The notes under the pieces are model-generated. The model was not told the DNA's origin, did no database searches, and saw only the letters and a program-made list of their open reading frames with translations. From NCBI GenBank assembly GCA_031401815.1, contig JANNRW010000349.1:1-38590 (forward strand): 38,590 bases of DNA. Reading direction: 5' to 3'. A program made the position numbers and the translations under genes. Shown here in pieces: positions 1-7,648 of the stretch. Numbering within the stretch: position 1 is the first letter of the stretch; every line of letters starts with the position of its first letter. The stretch is from JANNRW01 sp031401815. Its GTDB lineage: Bacteria; Desulfobacterota; Desulfuromonadia; Geobacterales; DSM-12255.

Positions 1-223
1 TCTGAAAAAGCGCTTGACTTAATCTTTGTCATTCCCGAGGTAGTTATCGGGAATCCAGCATCTAAAAACCTTAAATCTGGATCCCCGATAGAGACATTCG
101 GGGATGACAATCTATAAAGCGCCTTTTTAGAACTAGTCAGGTAAAGACTTTGTTTTTGACTTTCTCCGTGCCTTCGTGCCTCCGTGTGAGTTGCCTTGAT
201 TTGTTTTTGATCTGAGCAGTTAC
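1..223. repeat. Intergenic repeat, half-copy of the element at 16637-16887
   Basis: The reverse complement of this stretch matches 16637-16760 almost base for base, from the end motif gtaactgctcag to ctttttcaga. The shared part includes the cacggaggcacgaaggcac core. The match is interrupted by about 97 bp of unrelated sequence (about 27-124), which contains a second repeat. The copy runs off the left edge of the window, so its other end is not seen. It has no coding capacity and looks like a non-autonomous palindromic repeat. Confidence 0.8.
28..108. repeat. Nested palindromic REP-like element inside the first repeat
   Basis: The stretch starts gtcattcccgag and ends ttcggggatgac, with inner arms gggaatccag and ctggatcccc. 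It is an imperfect inverted repeat that could fold into a long hairpin. It interrupts the alignment between 1-223 and 16637-16760, so it arrived after that repeat. Elements with these termini are common in proteobacterial intergenic DNA (recalled, not searched). Confidence 0.75.
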
Positions 224-300
224 AAAAACAGCTGATAATTTTCGCTTTCCCGGCAAGCAAAGTCAACCTTTTCTTGTTTTTGCAATCTGACTTTGCAATC

Positions 301-329
301 TTGACCATCTGCTCAAATTGGCATAAACT
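301..329 (+). promoter_or_regulatory. Candidate sigma-70 promoter of the cyclophilin gene
   Basis: A -35 box TTGACC (301-306) and a -10-like box TAAACT (324-329) are separated by 17 bp. They lie about 30 bp before the start codon, which has the ribosome site ggagg. Confidence 0.45.
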
Positions 330-359
330 CTTCTGAAAATATCTGTTTCCGGAGGCTTT

Positions 360-941
360 ATGTTCAATCGTCTGTTTAACTCTCTGCTGATTTCAGTACT
401 TCTAGGCTGTTCTGTTGCAGCCGCAGCTGACAAAAATCCTGTAGTCCTGCTGGAAACAAGCCTTGGCAACGTGAAAATAGAGCTTTTTGCAAAAGAGGCT
501 CCGATATCGGTAAAGAACTTTCTTGCTTATGCCGAGAGCGGTTACTATAACGGCACAATTTTTCACAGGGTCATTAAAGGGTTCATGGCGCAAGGGGGGG
601 GCTTGACCGCTGATTTGCAGCCAAAACCGGGCGACAGGGCACCGATCAAAAACGAGGCCGGAAACGGATTCAGGAATGACCGTGGAACAGTTGCCATGGC
701 AAGAACCGGTGTTGTTGACTCAGCGACGTCACAGTTTTTCATTAATCTCGTCGACAACACTTTCCTTAATCAAACGGATGAAACTCCCAGAGGATTTGGC
801 TATGCTGTTTTCGGTCAGGTGATTGATGGGATGGATGTTGCGGATAAAATGGCTGCTGCGCCCCAGAAGCGCAAGAATGCAGTATTCCAGAATGTTCCGG
901 AAACACCGATTGTCATCAAATCTGTCAAGCTATTGAAATAG
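360..941 (+). CDS. Exported peptidyl-prolyl cis-trans isomerase (cyclophilin type)
   Basis: The 193-residue protein has an N-terminal export signal (hydrophobic residues 9-16, then AAAA-D near 20-24) followed by one complete cyclophilin domain. Family landmarks are FHRVIKGFMAQGGG (about 73-86), the MAR segment near 113, and SQFFINLVDN (about 124-133). Cyclophilins isomerise Xaa-Pro bonds; with this signal the enzyme would act in the periplasm. The sequence LLGC at 14-17 resembles a lipobox but has Leu at -2, so an outer-membrane lipoprotein is possible but not convincing. The ATG is preceded by ggaggc at good spacing. The gene stands alone, with a repeat-bearing spacer downstream. A run of eight G (594-601) lies inside the FMAQGGG codons. 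Confidence 0.93.
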   Translation: MFNRLFNSLLISVLLGCSVAAAADKNPVVLLETSLGNVKIELFAKEAPISVKNFLAYAESGYYNGTIFHRVIKGFMAQGGGLTADLQPKPGDRAPIKNEAGNGFRNDRGTVAMARTGVVDSATSQFFINLVDNTFLNQTDETPRGFGYAVFGQVIDGMDVADKMAAAPQKRKNAVFQNVPETPIVIKSVKLLK

Positions 942-954
942 ATAAAAGCAGGTA

Positions 955-1029
955 GAAGGCTGAAGGTTGAGGCTGAAGAATCTGAACCGGTTTTGACCGG
1001 CATTTCCTTCAGTCTTCAGCCTTCAGTCT
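955..1029. repeat. Heptamer-type inverted repeat in the cyclophilin/EF-P spacer
   Basis: The left side has degenerate tandem copies of ggctgaa/ggttgag (955-980); the right side has the reverse-complement type cttcagtcttcagcc (1004-1029). The centre holds ccggttttgaccgg. It can form a long imperfect hairpin. No T-run follows, so it is not an obvious terminator. Confidence 0.6.
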
Positions 1030-1058
1030 ATCCACCTATATAAGGAGTTCCACTACAG

Positions 1059-1622
1059 ATGCTGACCACTTCAGACTTTAAAAAAGGGCTGATCATCCAG
1101 CTTGAAAGCGCCCCCTGCATACTTCTTGACATTACTGTCAACTCACCTTCGGCTCGCGGCGCAAATACCCTGGTGAAAACAAAATACCGGAACCTGCTGA
1201 CCGGACAGGTGCTCGATCGAACTTTCCGATCCGGCGACAAGGTTGACGAGGCTGATTTCGAACGTCACAAGGGACAGTTCCTCTATGCAGATGGCGAAGC
1301 AGGTGTTTTCATGGATCTGGAGACGTATGAGCAGTTTGAAATGGGGAAGGATAACTTTGCCCTCCTCTCTCCATACCTTCTTGATGGTGCCGAGGTAACC
1401 CTTGGCCTGTTCCAGGGGAGGATGATTAGTGTCGATCTGCCGATGATTGTTGAACTGATTGTTGTTGAGACCCCCCCTGTTCTGAAGAATGCCACGGCAA
1501 CTGCCGAAACAAAGGAGGCAATCCTTGAAACAGGTCTGAAGCTCAAGGTTCCCCCTTATCTGGAATCAGGAGAGAGAATCAAGGTTGACACAAGGGACGG
1601 ACGTTTCATCTCAAGAGCATGA
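1059..1622 (+). CDS. Elongation factor P paralogue, YeiP/EfpL-like
   Basis: The 187-residue protein has the three beta-barrel domains of EF-P (KOW-like about 1-63, central OB about 70-125, C-terminal about 130-187 ending in the KVDTRDGRFISR segment). EF-P binds stalled ribosomes and promotes peptide bonds at proline-rich motifs. The functional loop tip reads SPSARGA with Arg33. This matches E. coli YeiP (SPTARGA) rather than lysine-type EF-P or the SGRNA loop of EarP-rhamnosylated EF-P. It is therefore probably an accessory EF-P, and a second canonical efp elsewhere is expected. The start is supported by aaggag seven bases before the ATG. Confidence 0.88.
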   Translation: MLTTSDFKKGLIIQLESAPCILLDITVNSPSARGANTLVKTKYRNLLTGQVLDRTFRSGDKVDEADFERHKGQFLYADGEAGVFMDLETYEQFEMGKDNFALLSPYLLDGAEVTLGLFQGRMISVDLPMIVELIVVETPPVLKNATATAETKEAILETGLKLKVPPYLESGERIKVDTRDGRFISRA

Positions 1623-1642
1623 ACCAAAGGGGAAGAAAAAGT

Positions 1643-1672
1643 TTGACATTTCATCTGCGAAAATAGTATAAA
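1643..1672 (+). promoter_or_regulatory. Sigma-70 promoter of tRNA-Phe
   Basis: TTGACA (1643-1648) and TATAAA (1667-1672) are separated by 18 bp. They sit 12 bp before the mature tRNA 5' end, as expected for a strong stable-RNA promoter. Confidence 0.8.
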
Positions 1673-1684
1673 GTTCATTCTTTC

Positions 1685-1760
1685 GCCCGGGTAGCTCAGT
1701 CGGTAGAGCAGAGGATTGAAAATCCTCGTGTCGGCGGTTCGATTCCGTCCCCGGGCACCA
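1685..1760 (+). tRNA. tRNA-Phe (anticodon GAA)
   Basis: The 76-nt cloverleaf includes an encoded CCA. The acceptor stem is GCCCGGG with CCCGGGC, the D arm GCTC/GAGC, the anticodon stem GAGGA/TCCTC with loop TTGAAAA (anticodon GAA), and the T arm GGCGG-TTCGATT-CCGTC with one G-U pair. It has its own promoter upstream and a terminator 11 bp downstream. Confidence 0.98.
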
Positions 1761-1771
1761 CTGGAAATAAT

Positions 1772-1814
1772 AACAGGCAGTTGCGATCAGAATCGCAACT
1801 GCCTGTTTTATTTT
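1772..1814. terminator. Rho-independent terminator, probably bidirectional
   Basis: A perfect 16-bp stem (1772-1787 with 1792-1807) has a 4-base loop and is followed on the plus strand by ttttatttt. On the minus strand the stem is followed by ttattattt, so it can also end the converging response-regulator transcript. Confidence 0.92.
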
Positions 1815-1832
1815 GAGTCGGCTTTAACCTGG

Positions 1833-2933
1833 CTAATTCAGGGTTGTTGTTCGATGATCAGAAGCTGAATAAGAGTCAAAGAGTTCAGCAAACTCGGCAG
1901 AAAGTTCCTTGAAAGCCATTAACACTTTCGGATCAAAATGTTCCGGCCTGATTTTGTCATCTCCTTCGGTAATCATTTTATAAGCAGTTTCATGGTCACG
2001 AGAGGGATCAAAGGGTGTTGACCTGCGTAGTTCGATATAAGTATCAACCAGTAGAACAATTCTCCCTTCAACAGGGATGTCTTCCCCTTGCAGCCTGTTC
2101 GGATGTCCGGTGCCGTCCCAATGTTCCATGCAGGTCATGGCAATAGAGGCAGCCATCTGTAACATCGGATAGGTAGTAGCCTTGAGAATGCTGTTTTCGT
2201 TTGATGAGTGAGCCTGAATCAGCTGAAAATCATGAGATGTAAGAGAGGCGATTTTCTCTTTGATGGATTGAGGGATAACCCCTTTCCAGGCATCTTGCAT
2301 TGAGCTTGCCATGGTTATTGTTTCGATGAAATCCTGCTGCATTCCGATTGCTCTGGATATTTTGCTGGAGAGGATGCCAACTCTTGAGTTATGCATGCGG
2401 GTGTATTCATTGCGGGATCCTGCGGCCAGTGAAAGGAGCTCGATAACTACCCGGCTCATATTACTGACTACTTCAACAGTTTGAACCAGCTCCTTGCTTG
2501 TTTGCCGGAACTCTTTTTCCAGCATGTTTTTGGAAGCGCTCTCCATCTGTCTCTTTCTGTTAAGTCCAACAGCTTTTTCAATCGCATTGCCAAGATCAGG
2601 AAGATTCAACGGTTTGACAATAAAATCCGAGGCTCCGCATTTTATGGCAGCCAATGCTGAATCAAGTTCTGCATAACCGGTCATAAGTAAAACAGGCATA
2701 TCCTGGTCAAAAGTACGAATTTCATGAAGCAGTTCGATACCGGTCATAACCGGCATTCTTATGTCGGTCAACACCAGATCTGCAGGCTCTTCCTGAAGCT
2801 TCTTCAGCGCATCTGCGCCATTGGAGAAGGGATAGACCCTGTATCCGGCTTCAGAAAGAAATCTGGAAACAAGATCCACGATGCTCGGTTCATCATCTAC
2901 CAGAATGATTATTGGCGGGTTTCCACTCTCCAT
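1833..2933 (-). CDS. Response regulator with degenerate HD-GYP output domain
   Basis: An N-terminal receiver domain (about residues 8-125 from the chosen start) has the acidic pair in LVDDEPS, the phosphoacceptor Asp in LTDIRMP and the Lys in IVKPL. A coiled linker leads to an HD-GYP-like domain. That domain keeps EHWDGTGHP and the following GEDIPVEGRI segment. The metal-binding LHDIGKIG motif has become MQDAWKGVI, and the later HHE has become CME, so c-di-GMP hydrolysis is unlikely and a binding or scaffold role is more plausible. The ATG at 2933 lies just after the stop of the cytochrome gene, suggesting one transcript; an in-frame ATG at 2966 would overlap that gene. Regulator function is inferred from domains only. 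Confidence 0.85.
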   Translation of the reverse strand: MESGNPPIIILVDDEPSIVDLVSRFLSEAGYRVYPFSNGADALKKLQEEPADLVLTDIRMPVMTGIELLHEIRTFDQDMPVLLMTGYAELDSALAAIKCGASDFIVKPLNLPDLGNAIEKAVGLNRKRQMESASKNMLEKEFRQTSKELVQTVEVVSNMSRVVIELLSLAAGSRNEYTRMHNSRVGILSSKISRAIGMQQDFIETITMASSMQDAWKGVIPQSIKEKIASLTSHDFQLIQAHSSNENSILKATTYPMLQMAASIAMTCMEHWDGTGHPNRLQGEDIPVEGRIVLLVDTYIELRRSTPFDPSRDHETAYKMITEGDDKIRPEHFDPKVLMAFKELSAEFAELFDSYSASDHRTTTLN

Positions 2934-2935
2934 GG

Positions 2936-3460
2936 CTACTCGCACTTCATCCCCCCCTGGATCCATGCAGCGACCTGCGACTTCCAGGTATCCATCCCGC
3001 CTTTTACAAGGTCAGTCTCTTTCTTCCCCCCCGGAAGAGCGCCACTCTTCGGAGTAGCCCCTTCGATACCCCACAGCACACGAGGATCCTCGAAAAGATG
3101 CTTTTCCATCTGCCTCGAATTCAACCTGCTGCTCTTGAATTTGGCATGCAGGGCTGTTTTAATGGTTTCGCAGGATTGTCTGGCATCCATCCCGGAAGTG
3201 TAAAGACCGGGCATGGCAAACCACTCATCCGCTTGATGAAAACCGGTTATTCCGCCAGTATGGCAATGCAGGCAGGTGTCAGGAGAACGGTCTTTATGAT
3301 CCTTGAAGGACAATCCGCCACGCTCCTTTTCAAAGAAATCATGGCAGATGGTACAAGCTTTCACCTGGAACTTGGCGTGCAGATGGGTGCTGAATTTACT
3401 GTCGTCAGCCATGGCATGTGTGCTACAGATCAACAGTGCGGCAATAATCAATTTTTTCAT
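2936..3460 (-). CDS. Periplasmic diheme c-type cytochrome
   Basis: The 174-residue protein has a Sec signal peptide (MKKLIIAALLICSTHAMA, cleavage near 18) and two CXXCH heme sites: CTICH (about 36-40) and CLHCH (about 63-67). Additional His residues near the N-terminus could be distal ligands. Two further Cys near the C-terminal half are not in heme motifs. No named family is recognised. Such small cytochromes carry electrons in the periplasm of metal reducers. The ribosome site gggagg lies six bases before the ATG and a good promoter lies just upstream. The response regulator follows immediately. Confidence 0.88.
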   Translation of the reverse strand: MKKLIIAALLICSTHAMADDSKFSTHLHAKFQVKACTICHDFFEKERGGLSFKDHKDRSPDTCLHCHTGGITGFHQADEWFAMPGLYTSGMDARQSCETIKTALHAKFKSSRLNSRQMEKHLFEDPRVLWGIEGATPKSGALPGGKKETDLVKGGMDTWKSQVAAWIQGGMKCE

Positions 3461-3483
3461 TTTATCCTCCCGAGTGTCTTCTT

Positions 3484-3511
3484 ATAATATTTTAAACTTA
3501 GATTTTGTCAA
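3484..3511 (-). promoter_or_regulatory. Sigma-70 promoter of the cytochrome/response-regulator pair
   Basis: On the minus strand TTGACA (3511-3506) and TATTAT (3489-3484) are separated by 16 bp. The predicted start is near 3477, giving a leader of roughly 17 nt ahead of the cytochrome ribosome site. Confidence 0.7.
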
Positions 3512-3518
3512 ATTTACC

Positions 3519-6500
3519 CTAAAGTCGCGCATTAATACTACCCCAATTTGAGCTGGTACTCCAGACATAGCTGTAGACATCACTTGCCACCAACTGCTTG
3601 TCATGCTCCGTGAATGGCGGTGATGGCAGCAGCATGTACAGCTTATCAAGAATAAACGTCTCCACCTCGGCCTGTGTCTGCTCCTTCTGTGTCCACTGCT
3701 CCAGCGGCGCGAGAAGCCGTTGCAGCTCTAGGAGCAGATCGCGGCTGCCCAGCTTCAATTTCTCCCGATCTGCTTTGCTGAGATCTTTTTTCAGAAGCAG
3801 GCTGAACAGAGCATACTCCTCCTCGGTCAAGCCCTCCTCAACGGCCTTGCGCTGCTCTTCGTCCAGGCTGGCCGCGAAAGCCGCCAAACGAGCGAACGTC
3901 TCTTCGATCGTCACCCGATCCTTTTCCCGGTTATAATCAGCGATGATCTCCTGGTAGCGCTTGTAGTAATCCATCAGCAGAGGATTGCGCTTCAGCATCT
4001 GCGCCAGCTTATGTTCCACGAGCTCCTTGATGTCCTGCAGGGCAGTCGCTTTCCTTTTGATCTTTTTGGCAAACTCATTACGCAGCTTTTCCAGATCGAT
4101 CGTACTCAGATCGTAAAATTTCCCTTCGTCGCCAGGATCAGCAGCGATTGACTGGGTTCTGATTGCTTCGTTAACTATCCGGTGCAACTCTTTAAGCAAC
4201 TCTGTTACATCGGCGGTATCACGACGCTCGGTCAGCTTTTTGTAAATCGCCTCGATGTTGTCATGACGTTCGGCATAGAGCAGCGCTGCCGGCTCCATCA
4301 GTAACCCCTTGAAGCGGATGAACACCTGCCTGGACATGATCTCGAATCTTCGCTTGGCTTCATCGGTGGTATAGACTGCCTCCACTGCATCAGCCAGCGC
4401 CTTGATGCGAAAGAACCCCTTTGTGCCAATCAACCCTTCTGGATCAAAACCAAGACCGCGCAGATGCGTCTCGGTCTCCTCGATGGCAGAGAGCAGCGCC
4501 GTGACACGCTCCTCTATCGGTGCGACAATCTCTTCTCCGCCGCTCTCGCCGTCACCAAGGGCATACTGTGCCAGAGCTTCCCGCAGGCTCTTCAGCATGC
4601 CGTTATAGTCCACGATCAGGCCGAAATCCTTGCCAGGGTAGCGGCGATTGGCACGGGCGATGGCCTGCATCAGTGTATGGGCCTTCATCGGTTTGTCGAT
4701 GTAGAGAGTCGAGAGACACTCCACATCAAAACCGGTCAGCCACATGGCGCAGACAATGGCAATGCGGAAGGGGTGGTCAGGGTTCTTGAAGGCAGTTTCC
4801 ACATCGACCCGCTTGCCGTCCGCGGTCTCGAACCCTTGCTTCATGATGACCCGGTGGGGAATGATGTCGAACTTCCATTTCTTGAACTCGGCCACTTCGC
4901 CCTGAGCTTCACTGATGATTATCTCGATGATGGTGCTTTCCAGCCAGGCAGCCTGTGCCGTTAACTTGACTCGTTGCTCCATGTACAGCTGCTTTATTTC
5001 GTCATCCAAGCATTTTTGCAGCTTTGCCTCAAGTTTGAGTATTTCCTTGCGCACCGCTGCCAGCTTCTTTTGCCACCGAGGGAGTATCAGCTTGTGCATC
5101 CGGGCACAGGTAACCTTGTCGATACAGACCAGCATCGATTTGCCCGACTCCCAGCGGGTGGATGCATGCTCCACAAAATCATTGGCCAGCTTCTCAAGGC
5201 GATCATCGGCGGTGATCACCTCGTAATCCTTCCCCAGCAGCTTTTCCAATAGCGACGTCTGATCCTGGTCCAACTCAGCTTTTGCGATGGCATCGGCAAT
5301 CTTGTCGTTCAGGTCCAACCTGGCAATCCCCAGTTTCTCTCCCCGGCTTTCGTAGACAAGCTTTACTGTTGCGCCGTCCTCTTCAGAGCGCTTAAAGTCG
5401 TAGGTAGAGACATAACCGCCAAATATCCGCTTGGTCAGATTGTCGTTCTTGAAGAGCGGCGTGCCGGTAAAGCCGATGAAAGCGGCATTGGGAAGTGCCA
5501 GGCGCATATTGCGGGCCATCTTGCCGGCCTGGGTACGATGGGCCTCGTCGGAGATGACAATGATGTCGTCCCGCGTGCTGTAGGGCTCAGCCGGGTTAAC
5601 GTTCTGGTTGAATTTGTGGATCAGGCTGAAGATGTAGCGGTGGTTCTGTTTGAGCAGTTGTTCCAGTTCTTTGCCTGATGCAGCCCGAGGCGTATTGTCA
5701 TCAGCAAAGCCGCAGCCGACGAAGGTCCGGTAGATCTGGCTGTCCAGGTCGTTGCGGTCAGTCATCAACACAAAGGTAAATTTACTCGACACGGTGCGCC
5801 GGATCTTCTCGGCAAAGAATGCCATGGAATAAGACTTGCCACTCCCCTGTGTGTGCCAGAAGACCCCCAGTTTGCCGAGGTCCGGATGTGCCGCCTCCGG
5901 CAGCAGCAGCGTGCGCGGCGCTTCTGCTGCCACCAGCGCTTTCATGCTCTCATCAGTCGCCTTCTCCCAGGGCAGTTCGATCACCCGGTATTTCAGCCGC
6001 TCTTCCAGGGGGATCAACAGTTTCAGATCTTCTTGTCTCTTGGCCGCTACCACGGCGTTGTTGACCCCCATCACCTGATGATTGCGGGCTACAACCTTGC
6101 GGGTTGCTCCCGGCTTGCTGTTATCAAAGAGTATGAAGTTCTCGACGATATCCAGCAACCGCTCCTGTGCCAGCATACCGTTCAGCAGCACCTCGGCTTC
6201 GACGCTCCCTTTGTCCCGCTCGTCCAGCCTTTTCCACTCGCCAAAATGCTCCCACTGGGTGGTGATGGAGCCGTAGCGTGCCCGGTGGCCGTTACTGACG
6301 ATCAGGAAGGCGTTGTGATGGAAGGCGTGGGCAATGACGTGTTCATCCAGATAATCCTGCAAGTTGCCGTCAAAGCCGCCGCGGATGTTTCGGTAGACCG
6401 CCTTCAGTTCGATGAAGACCAGTGGCAGACCGTTGACGAAGCAGACCAGGTCAGCCCTGCGGTTGTAGTTGGGAGAGCGCAGTCCGGTGATCTTCATCTC

Positions 6501-6926
6501 CCGGACGGCTACAAAGCGGTTATTCGGCTGGCCGTTGGTGGTGCCGTTGCGGAAGTCGATCACCCGAGCCTGTGCATGGCGCAGGGTGCCGTTTGCCTCC
6601 CGGTAACTGACCGGTACCCCGTCGCGGATCATCTTGTAGAAGGCCTGATTGTGTTGGTGGAGTGAGCGGGAAAAGTCGTGATATGAGAGTTTAGTGACAG
6701 CTTCTTCAACTGCCTTCTCCGGCAGTTCGGGGTTCATCCGGGCAATGGCGCTCCGCAGGTCACGTTTCAGCACCACCTCGCGGGCGTCTGCCCTGCCAAG
6801 GCTGCCGTCAGGGCCGAAGGTCTCCTGGTTCCAGGCGTAGACATTCTCCCAGCCAAGTTCCTTTTCCAGATGCTCGGCAAAGGTGGCCTGCACCAGCCGG
6901 TCTTCGCTGTTTATGTCGGTGATCAT
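3519..6926 (-). CDS. hsdR: Type I restriction enzyme R subunit
   Basis: The 1135-residue motor/nuclease subunit is of normal length. The N-terminal PD-(D/E)XK-type nuclease has Asp159 and the ELK triad at 173-175. The SF2 translocase shows Walker A TQGSGKS (359-365), DEAH (460-463), FTGTP (486-490) and a motif VI region QAIARANRRYPGK, followed by a helical C-terminal region that would contact the methylase. In complex with HsdM and HsdS it would cut unmethylated DNA after ATP-driven translocation. All key residues are present, so it appears intact. It is separated from the other hsd genes by 720 bp of scarred DNA. Its ATG overlaps the TGA of a short upstream reading frame and has aggaaa upstream. 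Confidence 0.95.
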   Translation of the reverse strand: MITDINSEDRLVQATFAEHLEKELGWENVYAWNQETFGPDGSLGRADAREVVLKRDLRSAIARMNPELPEKAVEEAVTKLSYHDFSRSLHQHNQAFYKMIRDGVPVSYREANGTLRHAQARVIDFRNGTTNGQPNNRFVAVREMKITGLRSPNYNRRADLVCFVNGLPLVFIELKAVYRNIRGGFDGNLQDYLDEHVIAHAFHHNAFLIVSNGHRARYGSITTQWEHFGEWKRLDERDKGSVEAEVLLNGMLAQERLLDIVENFILFDNSKPGATRKVVARNHQVMGVNNAVVAAKRQEDLKLLIPLEERLKYRVIELPWEKATDESMKALVAAEAPRTLLLPEAAHPDLGKLGVFWHTQGSGKSYSMAFFAEKIRRTVSSKFTFVLMTDRNDLDSQIYRTFVGCGFADDNTPRAASGKELEQLLKQNHRYIFSLIHKFNQNVNPAEPYSTRDDIIVISDEAHRTQAGKMARNMRLALPNAAFIGFTGTPLFKNDNLTKRIFGGYVSTYDFKRSEEDGATVKLVYESRGEKLGIARLDLNDKIADAIAKAELDQDQTSLLEKLLGKDYEVITADDRLEKLANDFVEHASTRWESGKSMLVCIDKVTCARMHKLILPRWQKKLAAVRKEILKLEAKLQKCLDDEIKQLYMEQRVKLTAQAAWLESTIIEIIISEAQGEVAEFKKWKFDIIPHRVIMKQGFETADGKRVDVETAFKNPDHPFRIAIVCAMWLTGFDVECLSTLYIDKPMKAHTLMQAIARANRRYPGKDFGLIVDYNGMLKSLREALAQYALGDGESGGEEIVAPIEERVTALLSAIEETETHLRGLGFDPEGLIGTKGFFRIKALADAVEAVYTTDEAKRRFEIMSRQVFIRFKGLLMEPAALLYAERHDNIEAIYKKLTERRDTADVTELLKELHRIVNEAIRTQSIAADPGDEGKFYDLSTIDLEKLRNEFAKKIKRKATALQDIKELVEHKLAQMLKRNPLLMDYYKRYQEIIADYNREKDRVTIEETFARLAAFAASLDEEQRKAVEEGLTEEEYALFSLLLKKDLSKADREKLKLGSRDLLLELQRLLAPLEQWTQKEQTQAEVETFILDKLYMLLPSPPFTEHDKQLVASDVYSYVWSTSSNWGSINARL

Positions 6927-6958
6927 GGCAGTTTCCTGAGACGTTGAACAAAGTTCAT
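6923..6958 (-). other. Possible 11-residue leader ORF coupled to hsdR
   Basis: An ATG with gagg five bases upstream opens MNFVQRLRKLP and stops at a TGA overlapping the hsdR ATG. The frame stays open upstream (SRCEVS before the Met), so it may instead be the 3' end of a lost gene that once overlapped hsdR. No homologue is recognised. Confidence 0.3.
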
Positions 6959-6983
6959 GGAGACCTCACAGCGACTTTTTAGT

Positions 6984-7001
6984 TGAATGTAGCTACATTC
7001 A
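6984..7001. promoter_or_regulatory. Perfect 18-bp palindrome, candidate operator
   Basis: TGAATGTAGCTACATTCA equals its own reverse complement. It lies between the divergently oriented hsdR and the truncated BrnA-like antitoxin. Weak sigma-70-like boxes overlap it on both strands (plus: TTGAAT-17-TATTTT). Ribbon-helix-helix antitoxins usually bind palindromes at their own promoters, so this may be the operator left from a toxin-antitoxin unit. Confidence 0.45.
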
Positions 7002-7017
7002 GAGTTATTTTGAACCC

Positions 7018-7191
7018 ATGACAAAGAAAAAGATCACTTCTGAAACAGACTGGAACAGAGTCATAAACATGACTGACGAAGAAATTGATACGTCAGATAT
7101 TCCAGAGCTACGCGACGACTTTTTCAAGAATGCCCAGATCCGCTGGCCTGCCAGTAAGGAGCCGCATAGTAAAACATTTTCCCATTATTGA
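7018..7191 (+). pseudogene. Truncated BrnA-like antitoxin
   Basis: A 57-residue frame begins MTKKKITSETDWNRV and continues with DTSDIPELRDDFF and AQIRWPASKE. It resembles the N-terminal half of BrnA antitoxins, which normally continue into a ribbon-helix-helix segment. Here the homology ends after ASKE and runs into PHSKTFSHY and a stop. No BrnT toxin is visible beside it. It is read as a remnant of a toxin-antitoxin pair; family assignment is by recollection of the BrnA pattern. Confidence 0.6.
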
Positions 7192-7199
7192 AAGTTTTG

Positions 7200-7281
7200 T
7201 GCAGGGGCTGCCCCTGTTTCCAGACCGGGACTACCCGATCGGCGTTGGGCTTCTGGGACTACCCGGAGGCCCTTCGTTTTT
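7200..7281 (+). repeat. Structured GGGACTACCC repeat module, copy 1
   Basis: It begins with the hairpin cagggg-ctg-cccctg (7202-7216). Two GGG-ACTA-CCC mini-hairpins follow (from 7227 and 7255). The second is enclosed by GGGCTTC and GAGGCCC arms and followed by ttcgttttt. The module from 7227 to 7266 is nearly identical to 7592-7631. It could end a transcript like a terminator. No known family is recognised. Confidence 0.65.
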
Positions 7282-7298
7282 ACATTTTGGTTCAGTTT

Positions 7299-7426
7299 AT
7301 TGGCTCACCATTGGTTCATTATTGGCTCATTCGCCGATGCCTACACTCCGTATTTACAGCATGTTACAGGCTATATTGGCTCACTTCTAAAGGAAATGCT
7401 TTAAATTTACCTGAAATTGAGCCAAA
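7299..7426. repeat. Iteron-like nonamer array (attggctca)
   Basis: Exact attggctca occurs at 7299, 7321 and 7375, a one-mismatch copy attggttca at 7310, and an inverted near-copy tgagccaaa at 7418. The first three are spaced exactly 11 bp apart, about one helical turn. The array sits in a gene-free stretch upstream of a strong promoter. A protein-binding function is possible; none is shown. Confidence 0.5.
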
Positions 7427-7485
7427 ATATATAACCTCAAATTTTTGTTTTTGTGATATATTTTACTCGAAAGTAATATTTTTTA

Positions 7486-7514
7486 TTGACACAGCATTAC
7501 GATAACATTATAAG
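7486..7514 (+). promoter_or_regulatory. Strong sigma-70 promoter with no gene behind it
   Basis: TTGACA (7486-7491) and TATAAG (7509-7514) have 17-bp spacing inside an AT-rich stretch. No plus-strand gene follows; the next plus-strand DNA is the second GGGACTACCC module. Confidence 0.65.
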
Positions 7515-7520
7515 CACATC

Positions 7521-7648
7521 AAGTTTACTACCCCAACGCTTTCGAGCTTGGGCGCGGGGCAGATAAAGCCCCTGCTAATATAAAATGGATTGGGACTACC
7601 CGATCGGCGCTAGGCTTCTGGGACTACCCGGGGGTCTTTCGGCTTTTT
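7521..7648 (+). ncRNA. Candidate structured small RNA (copy 2 of the GGGACTACCC module)
   Basis: A transcript from the promoter at 7486-7514 would start near 7521. It would contain the hairpin GGGGC-agataaa-GCCCC, then two GGG-ACTA-CCC mini-hairpins (7592-7601 and 7620-7629). The last is enclosed by AGGCTTC paired with GGGGTCT through several G-U pairs, and a ctttttaa run follows at 7643-7650. Compared with copy 1, bases differ but pairing is kept. The end abuts the stop codon of the converging DUF3800 gene. It is a prediction from sequence only; a REP-like element or terminator is the alternative. Confidence 0.4.

Noticed and set aside
5853..6665. Long plus-strand frame opposite hsdR
   Set aside because: It is the antisense shadow of a well-supported gene with all motifs intact; the product resembles nothing and has no ribosome site.
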